DNA of 64,000 nt from Corbicula japonica (GCA_038501625.1 JAZAYU010000012.1:6572001-6636000); one strand, 5' to 3'. Positions 35,000 through 47,549 are shown, counted from the stretch's first letter. The notes: generated by a model not told the origin, from the sequence alone. A program made the numbers and translations.

Positions 35000-36420
35000 T
35001 TTTTATTCATTTAAATTCAGAATTTCCGTGTACCAATGTCCTCTCTGACACCAAAAAGCTATGAGAATAACTCGGCAGTGGAATTGCGACATATATACCT
35101 TCGGGAACAGGCATAGGGGAGGGTAGGCTTAAGCATACATGTTTCCCCAAGAAATACTCAGAGCATCTATTGCAAAAGCTTGATTGTTTGTGAACCATGA
35201 ACATGACACTGGTGCCTGATGGTTCTCTACTGAGGCAAAAATATCAATAACCAAAGTTCCCAAAACTTGAAAAAAAATTGTGTACTACTGAAGGATTCAG
35301 AGACTACTCTGTTTCCTTGATTTTGTGTCAACTGAACTGATCCGCTGTGTTCAGTTTCCCGACTATGTGTACTGATCGTATTCAAATGTTGTTTGGATAG
35401 CAAAATTCCATAAATTCCAAACCTGAAAGCACAATTGACTCGACCCTGTGCCCACCCTGATGTTTATGTACCGAACTACTGATGCCCGTCTTTAACAACA
35501 CTTATTTCTCTTGAATCTGATCTAGAAAATGACTGTCAAAAAGACTGCTTGCATTTACAAGAAATTAATATGCATGTTTCTCTGTGTCAATGACCAAGTT
35601 TCTAGAACATAATTTTCCCCTACATAACCCCCATACATTTCCTTGGAAGCCTCTGTGGTTATGGTGATTTCTGCCAGGGGCTGTTGAAAAGATCGGCCCT
35701 TGAAGATGGCGGCTGGATTTTGACATAAAAACCAGATGTGATTGCAGATGTTGTGGAAATGGAATGACCCTGTCTAAAGGGCGACTTGTTGGTTTCCGGA
35801 AACTGAGAAGGTGAAGTTGAATAAGCCTCATGAACAATCTTACATTTGGAAAAAAATGTAGGCAAGATGCCAAGAGCTTTGTTCAAACCCTTGACTATGT
35901 CTGATATTGCCGCCTGAATCTTCTAGAATCTCCCGTCTGTTGGAAGAATCAGACTGAATTTCAGATTGAACAAGGCCCCGATGTACGCGATTATTTGTTG
36001 GGGTTCTAGACTGGACTAGATGCACTATAAACCCAGTGAAAAACAGAAGATTGAGGCAAACACTTCGATCTGCAATTAACTGACGGCGTTCTTGATTCAG
36101 CGCCAGCCAATGGTCTAAATATACTGCAAGACGTATGTTTTGAGAATATAAGTGAGTTGACACTACAGATACTATTTGGGTGAATACTCTGAGTGCTACT
36201 GTTGGACCACAGCACATTACTTTCCAATGATAGCATTTGCCTAGAAAAACAAATCTCAGAAACTTTCGATGGCCTGGGAATATTGGTAAATACATGTATG
36301 CATTGTGTAGGTCTATAGAGATTTCCCAGTCTTTTGATTTTACTAGATTTATAACTTTAGACAATGTGTCCATTTTAAATGTTTCTTGAGCAGATACTTG
36401 TTGAGGGTCTCGGATTTATA
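35000..36420 (-). pseudogene. DIRS-type RT and RNase H remains
   Basis: The minus frame 35840-36373 has 'DWEISIDLHNAYMYLPIFPG', 'RKFLRFVFLGKCYHWKVM' and a catalytic YLDHWLA where YLDD is expected. Downstream frames (35565-35886) and 35100-35280 ('IDIFASVENHQAP', 'AFAIDALSISW') match the RNase H region of DIRS-like retrotransposons. Several frame changes and stops occur. No tyrosine recombinase frame was recognised further downstream, so the element is partial. Confidence 0.75.
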
Positions 36421-37014
36421 ACGGGTCTTAACATGCCATTTTTCTTTGGAACCAGAAAAAATGTACTGTTGAAACATTGATTTTGCAGATTTAGAGGGAC
36501 CATTTCGACAGCATCTTTTCCTAATTACATAGCAATTTTCTTTGAAATGAGAGCTATATCTTTTTAGGGAACGACAGTGTGTCGAACACCCATAAAAACA
36601 TGAGTTTGACTAACCTCTAGCTTGTAACCCTCTTATTGTTGACAAAAAAAACCAACTGATCTGTGATAATAGTTTCCACCTAGGTAGAGAAAAGATGACG
36701 AAAATGCCGACACGTACCTGCGGCTCTTAGACTAAATGATTTGCTCACCTGATCATTGTTACTTTGGGATCCGAAAATTTGGAACCGCAGGTGTATTTCC
36801 ATCTGTGGCTTTAGTAACCCGAGTCTTAGAATCTCGATACTGCCTATTGCCTTTGTTAGGATCGAACCCCTAAGATCTCTTCTAGGTCCCTGTAATTTGC
36901 TGACCCAGAGTTCTTTTCAAAACTTGTTTATCAAAAGATTCGGGAGATTTCTTCTTTTGTCTCCAGAAAAACTCCGGAACAAAGTCGCTCAACTGATCTT
37001 TTTGTTCCTGGTTT
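36421..37014. other. Spacer inside the DIRS-like remains
   Basis: Lies between the gag-like and RT parts on the minus strand. No clear motif; the plus-strand ORF 36756-37028 is judged a shadow. Confidence 0.35.
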
Positions 37015-38240
37015 TCAATTCAGACTGAAGACCAGCATCAAAACGTCCTCTGCTGTAAGGGATAAGTACATGACTTTTGACTGAATGTCTTTGACTGTAT
37101 TGAGTCCAGACTCTGAAACAGCTGTTTTACGCCGAATAAGAAGATTGAAAGCATCAGCCCTTCCAGCTAGATCTAGTTGACATATCAAAAAGATCATGTA
37201 CTGTCTGTACTGACTGATTTGTCCATACTGACTCCTTTTTCTTTGAGTGTAGACAACAACGTCCTTAAACGCTGCTGAATAGTCTCGTTTTAACTTTAAT
37301 CTTTGTCTTACTAACAGTCTCAGTCTTCGAAGTACAATGTCATCGTCCCCGCAAGGGGTTTGACGTAAAAGGGAGATAGATAGGCTACAGCTATAATGTT
37401 CAACCATGAAGCCAGTTGTCCTTGATATACCAGTGTATCTATAGATTCCATAGGCTGAGAGCATAACTGTCTACTCTTAATCCATGCTTTTACCATCTTA
37501 GTACCATGGCATTACTGTAACATGGGCTTCAGTAAGTCGTCTAATCCAGGCACATCCAGGAAGTCTTTGCTTTTCTCATGAACTGGAAAATACAACTTTT
37601 ATTCATCTTTATTAGCAGATATACACTCTGGCATTTCAGTTCGATTCTTTATTTTAAGAACCGATACTTGTATGACATCCAAGACAAAGCCATCAATGCC
37701 ACTGTCAGAATGAGAAGTGTCACAGCCAAACAACTTCTTCAGCATAATGGGAGTTTCTGGCTTAACATGTTTTGTTTTGAATTTATCAACACACCCTGTA
37801 GCAGAAAAAATGATACTGCCAAGATAAAAATGAAGCAGAATCATCACAAAGCCCAAACACATCCATATGATCGTGTTCCCTTGGTTGTAATGACAAAATG
37901 TCCTCATAAATGCCGTTGTAGAGACTTATTATATTTCGAGGTCTGCAAGCCAAAGACTCGCTATCCTCTACGTCAGCCCTCAGCTGGGCCGAACCCACTG
38001 TATGTTGCTTAGTGTTTGAAACAGTTCTCAGCGAGGCTAAACCTATTGTATACTGTAACACAGACTTCACTGACTCAAGAGATTGCAAAATTTCTCCAAA
38101 CCAAAGTCAAACTTAAGTTTCATGGCCGAAACCCCTTTATCCAACGCAAGTGGTTTCGAAGATTTGTTTGAATGCGACGATTTCTCACTAAAAACTTCTT
38201 CGTCCATTGCTGCAGCACGAAATGCTGCTTCAGCCATTAT
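37015..38240 (-). pseudogene. Probable DIRS gag-like frame, broken
   Basis: Minus-strand open stretches in changing frames run from MAEAAFRAAAMDEEV near 38237 through an acidic segment, 'EKSKDFLDVPGLDDLLKP' near 37510-37570, to a basic alpha-helical block (VRQRLKLKRDYSAAFKD) ending at 37015. Position upstream of the DIRS-type RT and the composition suggest the gag ORF, but no diagnostic motif is present. Confidence 0.45.
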
Positions 38241-38560
38241 AAAAATCCACAAAAGAAAAACACTGAACTCCAAAAAAACTCTAAACAATTCAAAAGAGAA
38301 GTATCAAAAACACGTCCGACTGTTTTCACGCTAAAAGTAAAACTGATCTGGCACATGCGCGGTGATATCACCGAGACGCTTGATTTTCTTATTCAAGCAT
38401 TACACGCATGCGCCTATGCGAGTCTGACTGTAAACAAGGGAAATAAATCCTACATGTAAATAAATATGACTGGTAAGTTTAACGAATGAAATAAAATCAG
38501 ACGTTTGGGACAAGCTTTCATCCAAATCGTAGTACTTGTATATGTTTAAGGTGTGTAAGT

Positions 38561-38713
38561 CGGATATCAACCTCGTACATCGGTGTTTCTGTGTAGAAAA
38601 TACCTGACCACGAGCTTCATGAAACACCTCGAGCGCTTCGCGCTCTCGGTGTCACAAGAAGCTCGTGGCCAGGTATTTCCTACACAGAAACACCTCATTC
38701 TCGGTTGATATCC
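38561..38713. repeat. 153 bp hairpin with CG-rich centre
   Basis: 'ggatatcaac' and 'ggtgtttctgtgtagaaaat' pair with 'atttcctacacagaaacacc' and 'gttgatatcc'. The centre is 'gagcgcttcgcgctc', itself palindromic. A few mismatches in arms of about 70 bp. Confidence 0.88.
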
Positions 38714-39362
38714 TATACATCGCATCTTTTTATGTTCAATAAAGAAGGAACACGGACAGGACCGGCTGCCTTATTCGTAGTATACCATTATTTGGTAAAA
38801 TCGCGATTCGTAAAATCGCGACTGGACTGTATATTCCCTGATAAAACTGCACTGATATACCAGCTGATCTGTGTCTACACTGGACAAATGTGACATATGC
38901 TCTGCTTAGCACTTAAAAGACATGGAATGGCATAGACGGAGACTTGGGAGAAACAGTCTCTTACAATCTGATTAAAATCATATCCTGAAAACCGCTACGC
39001 TATCAGGATCTGAAGACGAGTAACAAAAACGTGGTTTTATCACTAACCCTTTGAACCAATCAGATTGCCGCCTACAAAATCACAAAAGCGAAAGTAAAAA
39101 TTGTATTTTAAACCACGGAACCTGTGGACAGCCTGCGTAAGACACATTTTACTGGAGATATATGTGTTTATGTAGTATTGCATTCATTTCTAATGTAATG
39201 GCATCTTCAGATCATTTTGCGAGCGTTATAAATCATGATTCCTGTGTTGACAATTTCTAAAAATAGTAATCGGGGAAACCCGCTATTACTTATGTACGGT
39301 GTCTGCGGGCTGTCATCAGATCTAACATTTTGTTAGATCTGACTTTAGTGAGATTGAGTCTC
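38714..39362. other. Intron or intergenic, weak MITE similarity
   Basis: 38850-38895 ('ccagctgatctgtgtctac') resembles the core of the TTAA MITE family but without ends. Nothing else recognised. Confidence 0.4.
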
Positions 39363-39605
39363 TTAACCCTTTCCTCCATATATACGCCTTTTTACACATG
39401 TGAGACCAGTGTCGATCCAGACCAGCCGGCACATCCATGCCGGCTGATCAGGATCTTAACTGTTCGCTTTTTAATTTGTTAGGTTATTTCTGACCAAAAT
39501 GCGACCAGTGCAGATCCTGCTCTGACGGCAAAAATGTGCTGGCTGATCTGGATCTACACTGTTCACATATGCGTAAAAATGTGTGTATATGGATAAAAGG
39601 GTTAA
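39363..39605 (+). mobile_element. TTAA-type MITE, best-preserved copy
   Basis: TTAA 39363-39366 and 39602-39605 flank ends CCCTTTCCTCCATATATACG and TGTATATGGATAAAAGGG, clear inverted repeats. The body repeats 'gatctacactgttc' and 'gatccag'-type words in both orientations. CCC-ends with TTAA duplication suggest a piggyBac-related family. Confidence 0.85.
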
Positions 39606-39826
39606 ATGTCCAGTATCCTTTGCTCAACCAAGGGATATTTTCTTATATGTTTCGATATAGAAAGCCAAAATCTTAGTTGACTTCTCCGGGAGAAGTTCTC
39701 CCTAAATTTAGGACAACTTCTCTAAGACAATCCCTAAAAGAGGTTTTTGACTGTATTAATTTTTCAATCATACATTTCAGCTTCTTGCATATAGCATTCT
39801 ATTAGACACAGGGAGTAATGTGTGAA

Positions 39827-40082
39827 TTAATTTCCTCCATATACACACCTTTATGGCATGGGCGAACAGTGTAGATCCAGATCAGCCAGCACATCCGTGC
39901 CATCTGATCTGAAACTTCACTGTTCCCTATTTGATTTATTAGGTTATTTCTGGCCAAAAGTAAGCAGTGCAGATCCTGATCAGACAGCACAGATGTGTCG
40001 GCTGATCTGGATCTACACTGTTCGCCCATGCCACACTGGTCGCACATGCGTAAGAATGTGTATATATGGAGAAAAGGGTTAA
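39827..40082 (+). mobile_element. TTAA-type MITE, second copy of a tandem set
   Basis: TTAA at both ends; the left end has lost CCC. Its flanks ('aatgtccagta', 'agaaagccaaaatct', 'tttcagcttctt') match those of the copy at 39363, so MITE plus flank was duplicated in tandem with a period of about 460 bp. Confidence 0.85.
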
Positions 40083-40282
40083 ATGTCCAGTACTCCCTTT
40101 GCTAAACCAAGGGAGATTTTCTTATATGCTTCATACAGAAAGCCAAAATCTAAGTTGACTTCTCCCTAAATTTAGGACAACTTCTCTAACCCATTCCCAT
40201 AGGTATATGTATTAATTTGTCAAGCAAACATTTCAGCTTCTTACAAACAGCATTCTGTTAGACACATAGAGTAATGTGTGAA

Positions 40283-40430
40283 TTAACCCTTTCCTCCAAA
40301 TATACACCTTTATTGCATGGGCAAACAGTTAAGATCCAGATCGGCCAGCACATCGGTGCCGTCTGATCAGGATTTAAACTGTTCGTTTGATGATTCGTTA
40401 AGTTATTTCTAAAATGGTGTTACACTTGTG
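40283..40430 (+). mobile_element. TTAA-type MITE, third tandem copy, truncated
   Basis: Begins TTAACCCTTTCCTCC at 40283 and follows the family to about 'aagttatttct', then diverges. It is the third period of the tandem set (39363, 39827, 40283). Confidence 0.8.
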
Positions 40431-41500
40431 GTTTGGGGATAAATGTCCACAGAAACAAGTAAGGGTCGTGTTCGAGTTTACACTTTTATTTTATATTCAG
40501 TCATGCACGTAAACTATACGGATTCATAACAGTACAGTAGTAATCCGGAATCTGGGATGAAGACTCATCCAGGCTCTGAAATACATAATATAAAACAGTG
40601 TGTTTAACTTATAGGAAAACACAACTATAGTTTACACAAAAGAATAAGAATATACAAAGAATTACATGAACAATATACATATTAAAGTACAGTTCATAGC
40701 ACAGTGGTCCAAAAGCCTAAAAACCAGTTAAAACATGAAATCAAAAATTCTTTAAAATAAACAACAAGATACAATTTGGAGTTTACAATATCAACACCTA
40801 ACTTACCACATTTCTGGAATCTGTAAGCCTAACTTGTCTCACACCACAATCTGTCACACCGTGCTGTATGCTGTGCTCAAGCTGTTAATAAGAAATGACT
40901 TTAGTAAATAGATGCTTGTTACATTGGAAAGAGAAATCAATGAAATAGAAATTTACATTGTGACCGCCATCTTTAATTAAAATCACATCACGTGAAAATA
41001 CGAACTTTTAAATTGCCCAAAATACAAAAGATGACGTAGAATTAATTCATTTCAGCAAACCAGTATTTACCTCACAGAACTGAAGGACTATCATGAAGTT
41101 ACAACCAAGAATATGAACCTTGGAAGACAAACGAACAAAAACTCTCCAAAACTATTGTCAACTGTCAAATTAACCCGCGCTTCTTGTTGAAAAGATCACT
41201 CACCCAGAAACTCTCATCTCGCGGAAAACGAGATAGGCCCCAAAAAGCATAATTAAAACTAAAAGTAGAAATAAAAGAGGTACCAAGTGGGAAATATTAG
41301 AAAGCGAAAGTAGGGAAAAGTGTTGTATTGTTGTTGATATGGTATGGCAATCACTAATGTGATTATTGAGACGAACACAAGCGTGTTTCTACATTGAGTT
41401 TTATTACAAGACTGGTCGCCATTTCAGCCAATCAGATGCTGGAGATTTGAGACTGGTTTCCATGCTCAGTTTTATAACCTTGGGCACTGTTCTTATAGTG
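40431..41500. other. Intron or intergenic, nothing recognised
   Basis: No ORF over 60 codons and no clear repeat, except that about 41405-41490 resembles 2960-3065. Confidence 0.45.
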
Positions 41501-41502
41501 TG

Positions 41503-41725
41503 AGGTTGGTGCACCTTAGAACCTGGTTTATACCCCAGTGGTATATTGTTTTGCCACTGACCGTTCAAAGGCGGTAACTTTTTTCGTTATTTCTTTGTGG
41601 TGTCTTATTTGAAATTAATATTCTTACAAAACATGCTATCTTAACATCTCTATTTTTTCGCTGCGTGTGGAGCCTGCGTTTTCTGCGTGTGGCGATTCCT
41701 GATATTCATATTTCACTTTTTTACT
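41503..41725 (+). repeat. Dispersed repeat joining two modules seen elsewhere
   Basis: Left part ('gaggttggtgcacctt', 'ttgttttgcca') matches 31122-31185. Right part ('gtgtggcgattcctgatat') matches 23455-23500 and reverse 26580-26650. This copy shows both modules belong to one element. Confidence 0.7.
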
Positions 41726-42274
41726 CATACGTCCAATTTATTTTAATTCTTATATTTTTCACTTTTTGTTGTGCTACTTAATAGAATAATTAAACATTTC
41801 AGAAGCGAGCTGCCACAAGATTTCGAAAGCTCTTCAGTTGCTTTAAAGCTGATGAGTTTCCTAATACAATAGAGTTTATTATCAAAAAATCATTGTTATT
41901 TACGAAATTGTTATAAATTACAAAATGACATTACTATATTGATTGCAAAATGGCATTACTCGTGCTTACAATACAACAAGGATGTTACGGTCGCCATCCA
42001 TGTAGACCAGATCCGTACCGTCTGATCAGAGTCTTCACTCTACTCTTTGCCATCCATGTCAGTGAAGTATTTTCATGTATCTAGGATACAGATTTCATCC
42101 TTTCAGACCAATGTATTTTCGCAATTTGACCAATGTCTACCTTATCTTAAAGTCATTTAGCCCCATTTTGTTAAGCTGTTTGTAGTGTTTATTTTTACTG
42201 AGTGACTTATGGTAGATTGATTTATTCAAATGAGTTTTCTCATTTACTTTTAAGTCTTTACATATATATTTTAG
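41726..42274. other. Sequence upstream of the candidate terminal exon
   Basis: 41990-42060 has a remnant 'gtaccgtctgatcagagtc' resembling the TTAA MITE core. No exon seen. Confidence 0.4.
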
Positions 42275-42526
42275 GTAAAGTTTCTACAAGACAAATATAC
42301 ACAACTTAACACAACTTTGTATGTTTCAAGACGTTCCCACCACTCACTCAATCAACTCCCTGTCTTCTACGACCAGCAACGGAAAAATAGGGTTTGCGTC
42401 GGACAACGCCAAAGACATCAACAGCTGATATCGAACCTAGAAGACATTGACAAAGCGATGACAACTTTAGAAAAGACCTGTCTTAAATTACTCGAAAACT
42501 TTGAATTAACACATGCAGGAAAGTGA
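42275..42526 (+). CDS. Candidate 3' coding exon of gene 1 (coiled coil), stop at 42524
   Basis: An acceptor (TTTTAG after an AT/T-rich tract) precedes 42275. Only phase 0 is open; the other two frames stop within 12 codons. It encodes 83 residues starting VKFLQDKYTQLNTTLYVSRR, a basic middle, and a C-terminal amphipathic stretch 'ISNLEDIDKAMTTLEKTC' predicted by eye as coiled coil, then TGA. Phase 0 fits the 3' phase of E4, so it could close the gene after an E4. No E4 was found between 34.7 and 42.2 kb, and no copy exists after gene 2 in this window, so the assignment is tentative. Confidence 0.45.
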   Translation, partial: VKFLQDKYTQLNTTLYVSRRSHHSLNQLPVFYDQQRKNRVCVGQRQRHQQLISNLEDIDKAMTTLEKTCLKLLENFELTHAGK

Positions 42527-45276
42527 ATATATGACTTTTTAATTTCACCCTTTAACATTTTTAAATACGATACTGAGAAGAATAAACACTTATCCACATA
42601 ATTATTCGATGCCTTTTTCTAAAAACAAGCCCATAAAAATATCTAAAGTTAAGAAATTGGATATAAAAGCTATATTATTCACAATTTGACTAATAATTCT
42701 ACATATTTGTGTTTGTTTTTCTGATTTGAACATGTTAAACATGTTTCATAAAGCATTCGGAAAATAGAAGTTAATACAGGATGGGGAATCATGTACTAAC
42801 TTGTACTGAGCTTTGCGGGAAGGCTGTTTCTGGGTGTTGTTTTCCTGGTAAGATTATTTCCTTTTTTTCATAATTAGTATAGCCTCGAAAGTATGTGTAC
42901 TGTTGATAAAAATATGCTGCGGAAAATCAGCATCAATTGTATTACATTTAACAGTAAGACTGTCAAATTGTTAGCCCATTATAACTTTAACCTGACACGA
43001 ATTATATTTACGTTTTAACACGTGAGCATTGGATATAAAAACTAAAATATTTTATAACCATTAATCGATCTGCTTCAAGTACCTATAATAAAATTTCCTG
43101 AATGTTCAACATCTAGGTTATGTGCCTTTCAAAACACTTGTTCCTAAGCCTTGTTGTCATAATTCAAATTTTATTAGGGCTGAATTCCGCTTTTCAAAAG
43201 ACAAATACATAATTGTTTGGCGAACATACGTATACGTTAATGTTGCTTATGATTGTCCTTGTACATGATACTGCCACGAACGTTTAGAGAATCATCAACT
43301 TTTGTTACTTTTAAGTTATGTTTGCTTTTTTCATGAAATGATAATTAATTTTAGTTCAGTTTTTAATTCTTATGACTACTAATGACATCCCTAGTTTTAA
43401 TTAATTGTGAAGCACATGAAAGAAAACAATCAAATATCGATTCAATCCTTACTTTTTGAAATGGGTTAATGTCAGAAAATTATATCTTTAATTGCCTATT
43501 TGTCTTAAGAAACCTTTTATTTTGATTGTACAAATTGCATTTAGTGGAATTATTTAGCTTGAATGTTTACTTTGAATATTTTTTCAGTGATTAATTTAAT
43601 ACACATTTTATCGGACCAGCAAATTATGCCGGATTTTTTACTTTTCCGTTTACCTCTGCGTTGATTCTTCAAATATTTATCTCTGGTTTATTACCAACTA
43701 CCATTGTATTTTTCATGAAAATGTCAACGCCTACTGGGTAGTACTACCTGTAAAATACGTCTATGGAACATGTTAATTTTGTTGTTTTGTTTTCTAGTGA
43801 TGTTAAATACTTTCATTTCACTTTGTGCCTGTCAATAACCACCTGATATATACTCGTATGTCTGATAACGTGAAGTACTTTACGTATATAGGACAATATA
43901 AGTGGCTGGCGTGCGTGCATAACTAAAACCGGAATACCAGTTGTTGATTTGAATTAAAGTCGAACTGTGATACTTTTCCATCAGGTAGATAGTGTTCTTG
44001 TTTTTGTTATTTCCGATTGAAAGCATAAATTAAGAGCAATGCAATATCCTATTTGTTATTTGTGTGTCAAGTCATATTTGTTTGGCTGGACCAATGTCAT
44101 TCCTTTTCAAAGCTGAATTTTTTAAGACCAACACTATGGTTAGATGCCCATCAGAAAGGCTTTGAACTTCGTTTATTCATTCAGTAGCGTATATTTTAGG
44201 TTTAAACGTCAACTTCCGTAAACAAAACAAAACAAATTGTTGTTATTTGCGTTGTTGTAGTTTTTTTTATAATCGCTTTAAAGGGATATACATGTACATC
44301 TACTTAGAAATGTTTCTGTGTAAATACAAAAATATTCGGAAAACAGATTTTAAATTTTATATTATATTGTCAAAATATAAACGACACAGAAGCTGTACAA
44401 GTAATGAAAACTTTGCCCTGTGCTCTACAATGTTTGTTTGAAATTAAGTACCACCGTGCATTAGTGAATTGTCTTCCAGCTTGTTGCGAACATTCCGTAT
44501 TTAAAAAAAAAGTTGTTTTCCAAAGGGAAAGTATTAGAGACAATAGTTACCTTTTCAATGACTGATTTTTGATCTCGGATAAAAAAAAGCAACTATCCCT
44601 GTAGACTTGTTTAAAATTAACTCTGTATTACTCTATATATGACAGAACAAACAATATCATTAATTTTATTATCGATTGGATGTACAGGGAGACTTTACAG
44701 AAGTATATCACGTTCACGGAAAAAGGTTCTCATGACAATACGTATGTAGTAAGATATTTACTTTGCATTTTGTAGCATTTGTGTAACCAAATCATAATGC
44801 AAACATTGTTTTGTGTGGTCTGAGAGGTCATGTGTTGCTTTCATTTCCCCAGATCAAATATGCCCCATATATAACATTATCTAAGTGATGTGACTTCTGA
44901 CAATGACCAGAATATAAATCGCCTTTTAGTTTCAAAAGATATAGTTTTGTCAACTTCAAGTAACTCAACATTTTCATTCACAAAAAAGGACTTGCGTATT
45001 GGTAGCCTGGACGCGAAAATACTGAATGAATGTAACTTTGTTGATTTTTTAGATTGTGTGAGATCTTTTTGAAGTTTGCATTCATGATTTAGCCGTCAAG
45101 AGATTTTCAATATACTATTTATCATTAATATTTAGCGTCTTTAACGTCAAAATGTCATCCCAAAATTATGTAAGAAAAGTCAGCAATTTTATGTTCCATT
45201 TAATAACTTGACGCCAGTTTCGTATGATAAATACTTTACACATGCATCACTATAATCTTACTATTGAAATACTATG
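42527..45276. other. Region between gene 1 and gene 2
   Basis: AT-rich. An ORF at 44890-45072 (60 codons, Ser/Asn/Lys-rich, ending NFVDFLDCVRSF) has a somewhat coding look but no splice context or known motif. Nothing else recognised. Confidence 0.4.
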
Positions 45277-45764
45277 TTGTTAACTTTTTGGAGACCGATT
45301 TGTAACATGTGGTTTACCCAACTACATGGGTTAGCAATAGCTGAGCCCCGAAGGTGGGACACGACGTAAAACGTTTGACTCTTCATTCACAGATGACAAT
45401 ATTTGCACAGATCGTTGCAGTATTTACGGTGTTTGATATTCCTTACCTCATACTTCATACATATTTATCGCTTACTAGTATATCCAGAAAATGCTGAGTG
45501 CACTTTCCACTATTTCCTTTTCATAACCAAATTTTAAAGAAATGCCTTAAGCATAAATCTACATAGCAGTCATACATTCGTAGTCTTATATCTGAGTGGC
45601 CAAATAAAAATTTAAATGTTTAAAGACAGTTCTACTCATTTGACCTTGTTCTGCACTTGAAACATTTTGAAATGGGTTTTAGATTTGCGCATCAGAATGA
45701 ACCAGATATATAATCAGAAAAGCATAACCAGTCACACTTGTCATAAATATAGTCAACTAAGAAA

Positions 45765-45818
45765 AAAAAATTATAGTGCTATATAGCTGGGAGCGAACCC
45801 GCACCGTCACGGCGACAG
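45765..45818 (-). other. Small tRNA-like insertion
   Basis: Copy A near 21222 lacks these roughly 54 bases. Read on the minus strand they contain 'gtgcgggttcgctcccagc', resembling a T-arm and acceptor side of a tRNA. The acceptor-side edge, read on the minus strand, ends in a T-tract. It could be a tRNA-derived fragment or a SINE piece. The stem is imperfect and the 5' half is absent. Confidence 0.3.
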
Positions 45819-46224
45819 CGTATTACTGATAAAAACCCCATCCGATCTGAATTTTATTTTTCTACGTGTGATCACAATATGATATTGATATTTTGAAACA
45901 TTGGTAAGATTCGAATAAGTGACAGAAAGCTGTATAGACGTTGTAACGTATACAAATACATGTACGTTGTTTTTTTTCAAAATGTGGATTTCCGGTCGGC
46001 ATTTCAAGTCTGCATGTACCGGTATTATACATGTTAACACATACATCTTTTTAAAAATTTACATCTCAACCTACTTGAATCTTTTAGCGTCATCTTAAAT
46101 ATATTTTATGATGATTTATGGTAGGTCTCATTGGTATTATGGCTGTTTTCTATTGCGATCTAAAATTTCTTCCTTGTTTACAAACTAAAATTGTAGCTGT
46201 AAATTCAATCTTGAAGTGCTAGAA

Positions 46225-46620
46225 TATAAGTATCATGTATGAGTGTGAGGTGAAGATGGAAAAATCTGTCACCGAGGGTTAACTGTTTTGCGGGAACGAG
46301 GTTCTGCCGAGTTCCCGCCAAAACAGTTCACCCGAGGTGACAGATTTTTCTATCTTTACCGAAAGTCTCATGCAAGATACTTTTTCTTGCATACCTTTTA
46401 TAATTTATAACATTTCTATGTATGTAGATCTAGGGATCTATACAAACTTTTTTTTCCTTATGCTGAAATATTGACATTAACGCAAACCTTTTTGTATAAA
46501 TGACGTCAATAACTTGAATAAATGACGTCACTCACGTGACTCATTCTACATGAGGGGGTGTAGGATCGGAATTTCCTACATGGGTGAAAACACCGGATGA
46601 CCTGATCTGGTATGCAAGAA
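46225..46620. mobile_element. About 396 bp insertion containing a long hairpin and CRE-like sites
   Basis: Copy A near 21650 gives the empty site ('tagaacaatata'). Here 'tagaa' is followed by the insert and then 'agaacaatata', so AGAA may be duplicated. The left part (46229-46381) is a hairpin with arms of about 70 bp ('aaaaatctgtcaccgagg' against 'cgaggtgacagattttt'). The right part (46384-46620) has perfect 12 bp inverted ends TTCTTGCATACC and GGTATGCAAGAA. It contains two TGACGTCA octamers (near 46500 and 46525) and a CACGTG. Confidence 0.75.
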
Positions 46621-47549
46621 CAATATATTTAAGAGGGGAATTTATCTGCACATTTATCTCGTGTGGAGTAAAAATAAGGCGGTGACAGTAACATCATCAT
46701 CTTCATCTCTTCTTCTTCTTCTTCTTCTTCTTTTTCATCATCATTTATGATTTATGACATGTACAGACATAAGGACGGACAATACTACTACTACTTTTGG
46801 ACAGGGAAAAGTGGTCTTAATAGCGCGACTGGTTGAAAACAGTGCAAAACTGAAACATGGGACTTTATAATATTATCAATGATCTTAATGAGGGATTTTC
46901 ATGTCTTCAAATTTTTTATTCACACTTCTTTGTTTATGACGGCGTTTAAAAAGTTATCATAAGTACTTTGAACTAGTAAAAAATCCATCTTTATCAACAT
47001 TTGATACATTGGTGTGACATTGTTTATTTCTTGCTAAAAGAAGATAACAACAATTTCTAAAAGAATATATGGCAAAGATAATCTTTTTCCCCGCATAAAT
47101 TTAAAAAAGAATCACATCAATGCAACAAATTTTATCTTTACGTGAACCAGTCAATCAATTTAAGTTAAGAAAACAACAACAACATTTTACTATATATGCA
47201 CCGAACCCGTTGGCTTATAATAATGGTGTTAAATATTCGTGAATATATTTGTATGAATATAGTGACAAATAATAGTTTTCTACAAACGTTCTTCTGGTTA
47301 GCGGAAAAGTTATACTCTAGCTTTTAAACATACACAAAACCTATAATCTAAAATAAACTTATAGTCAGAAAATAATTTCACCAGTGCTACCCTTCATAAT
47401 CCAAATTTTATTTCGTACAAATTTTATACAACATAACGGGTTCGCCTGCCACTAGGTGCATTATCATTATAATATAATGGAATAGTTTTTATACTATAAC
47501 CTAACTTATCACGAAAGATTTTTCATTTGTTTGAAGAGGTAGGCCTACC

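Noticed and set aside
37578..38012. 144-codon plus-strand ORF
   Set aside because: It is opposite the better-supported minus-strand gag-like remains and has no motif.
39370..40420. Regularly spaced repeats that could suggest a CRISPR-like array
   Set aside because: The units are TTAA MITEs with flanks in a eukaryotic genome; unit size and structure do not fit CRISPR.
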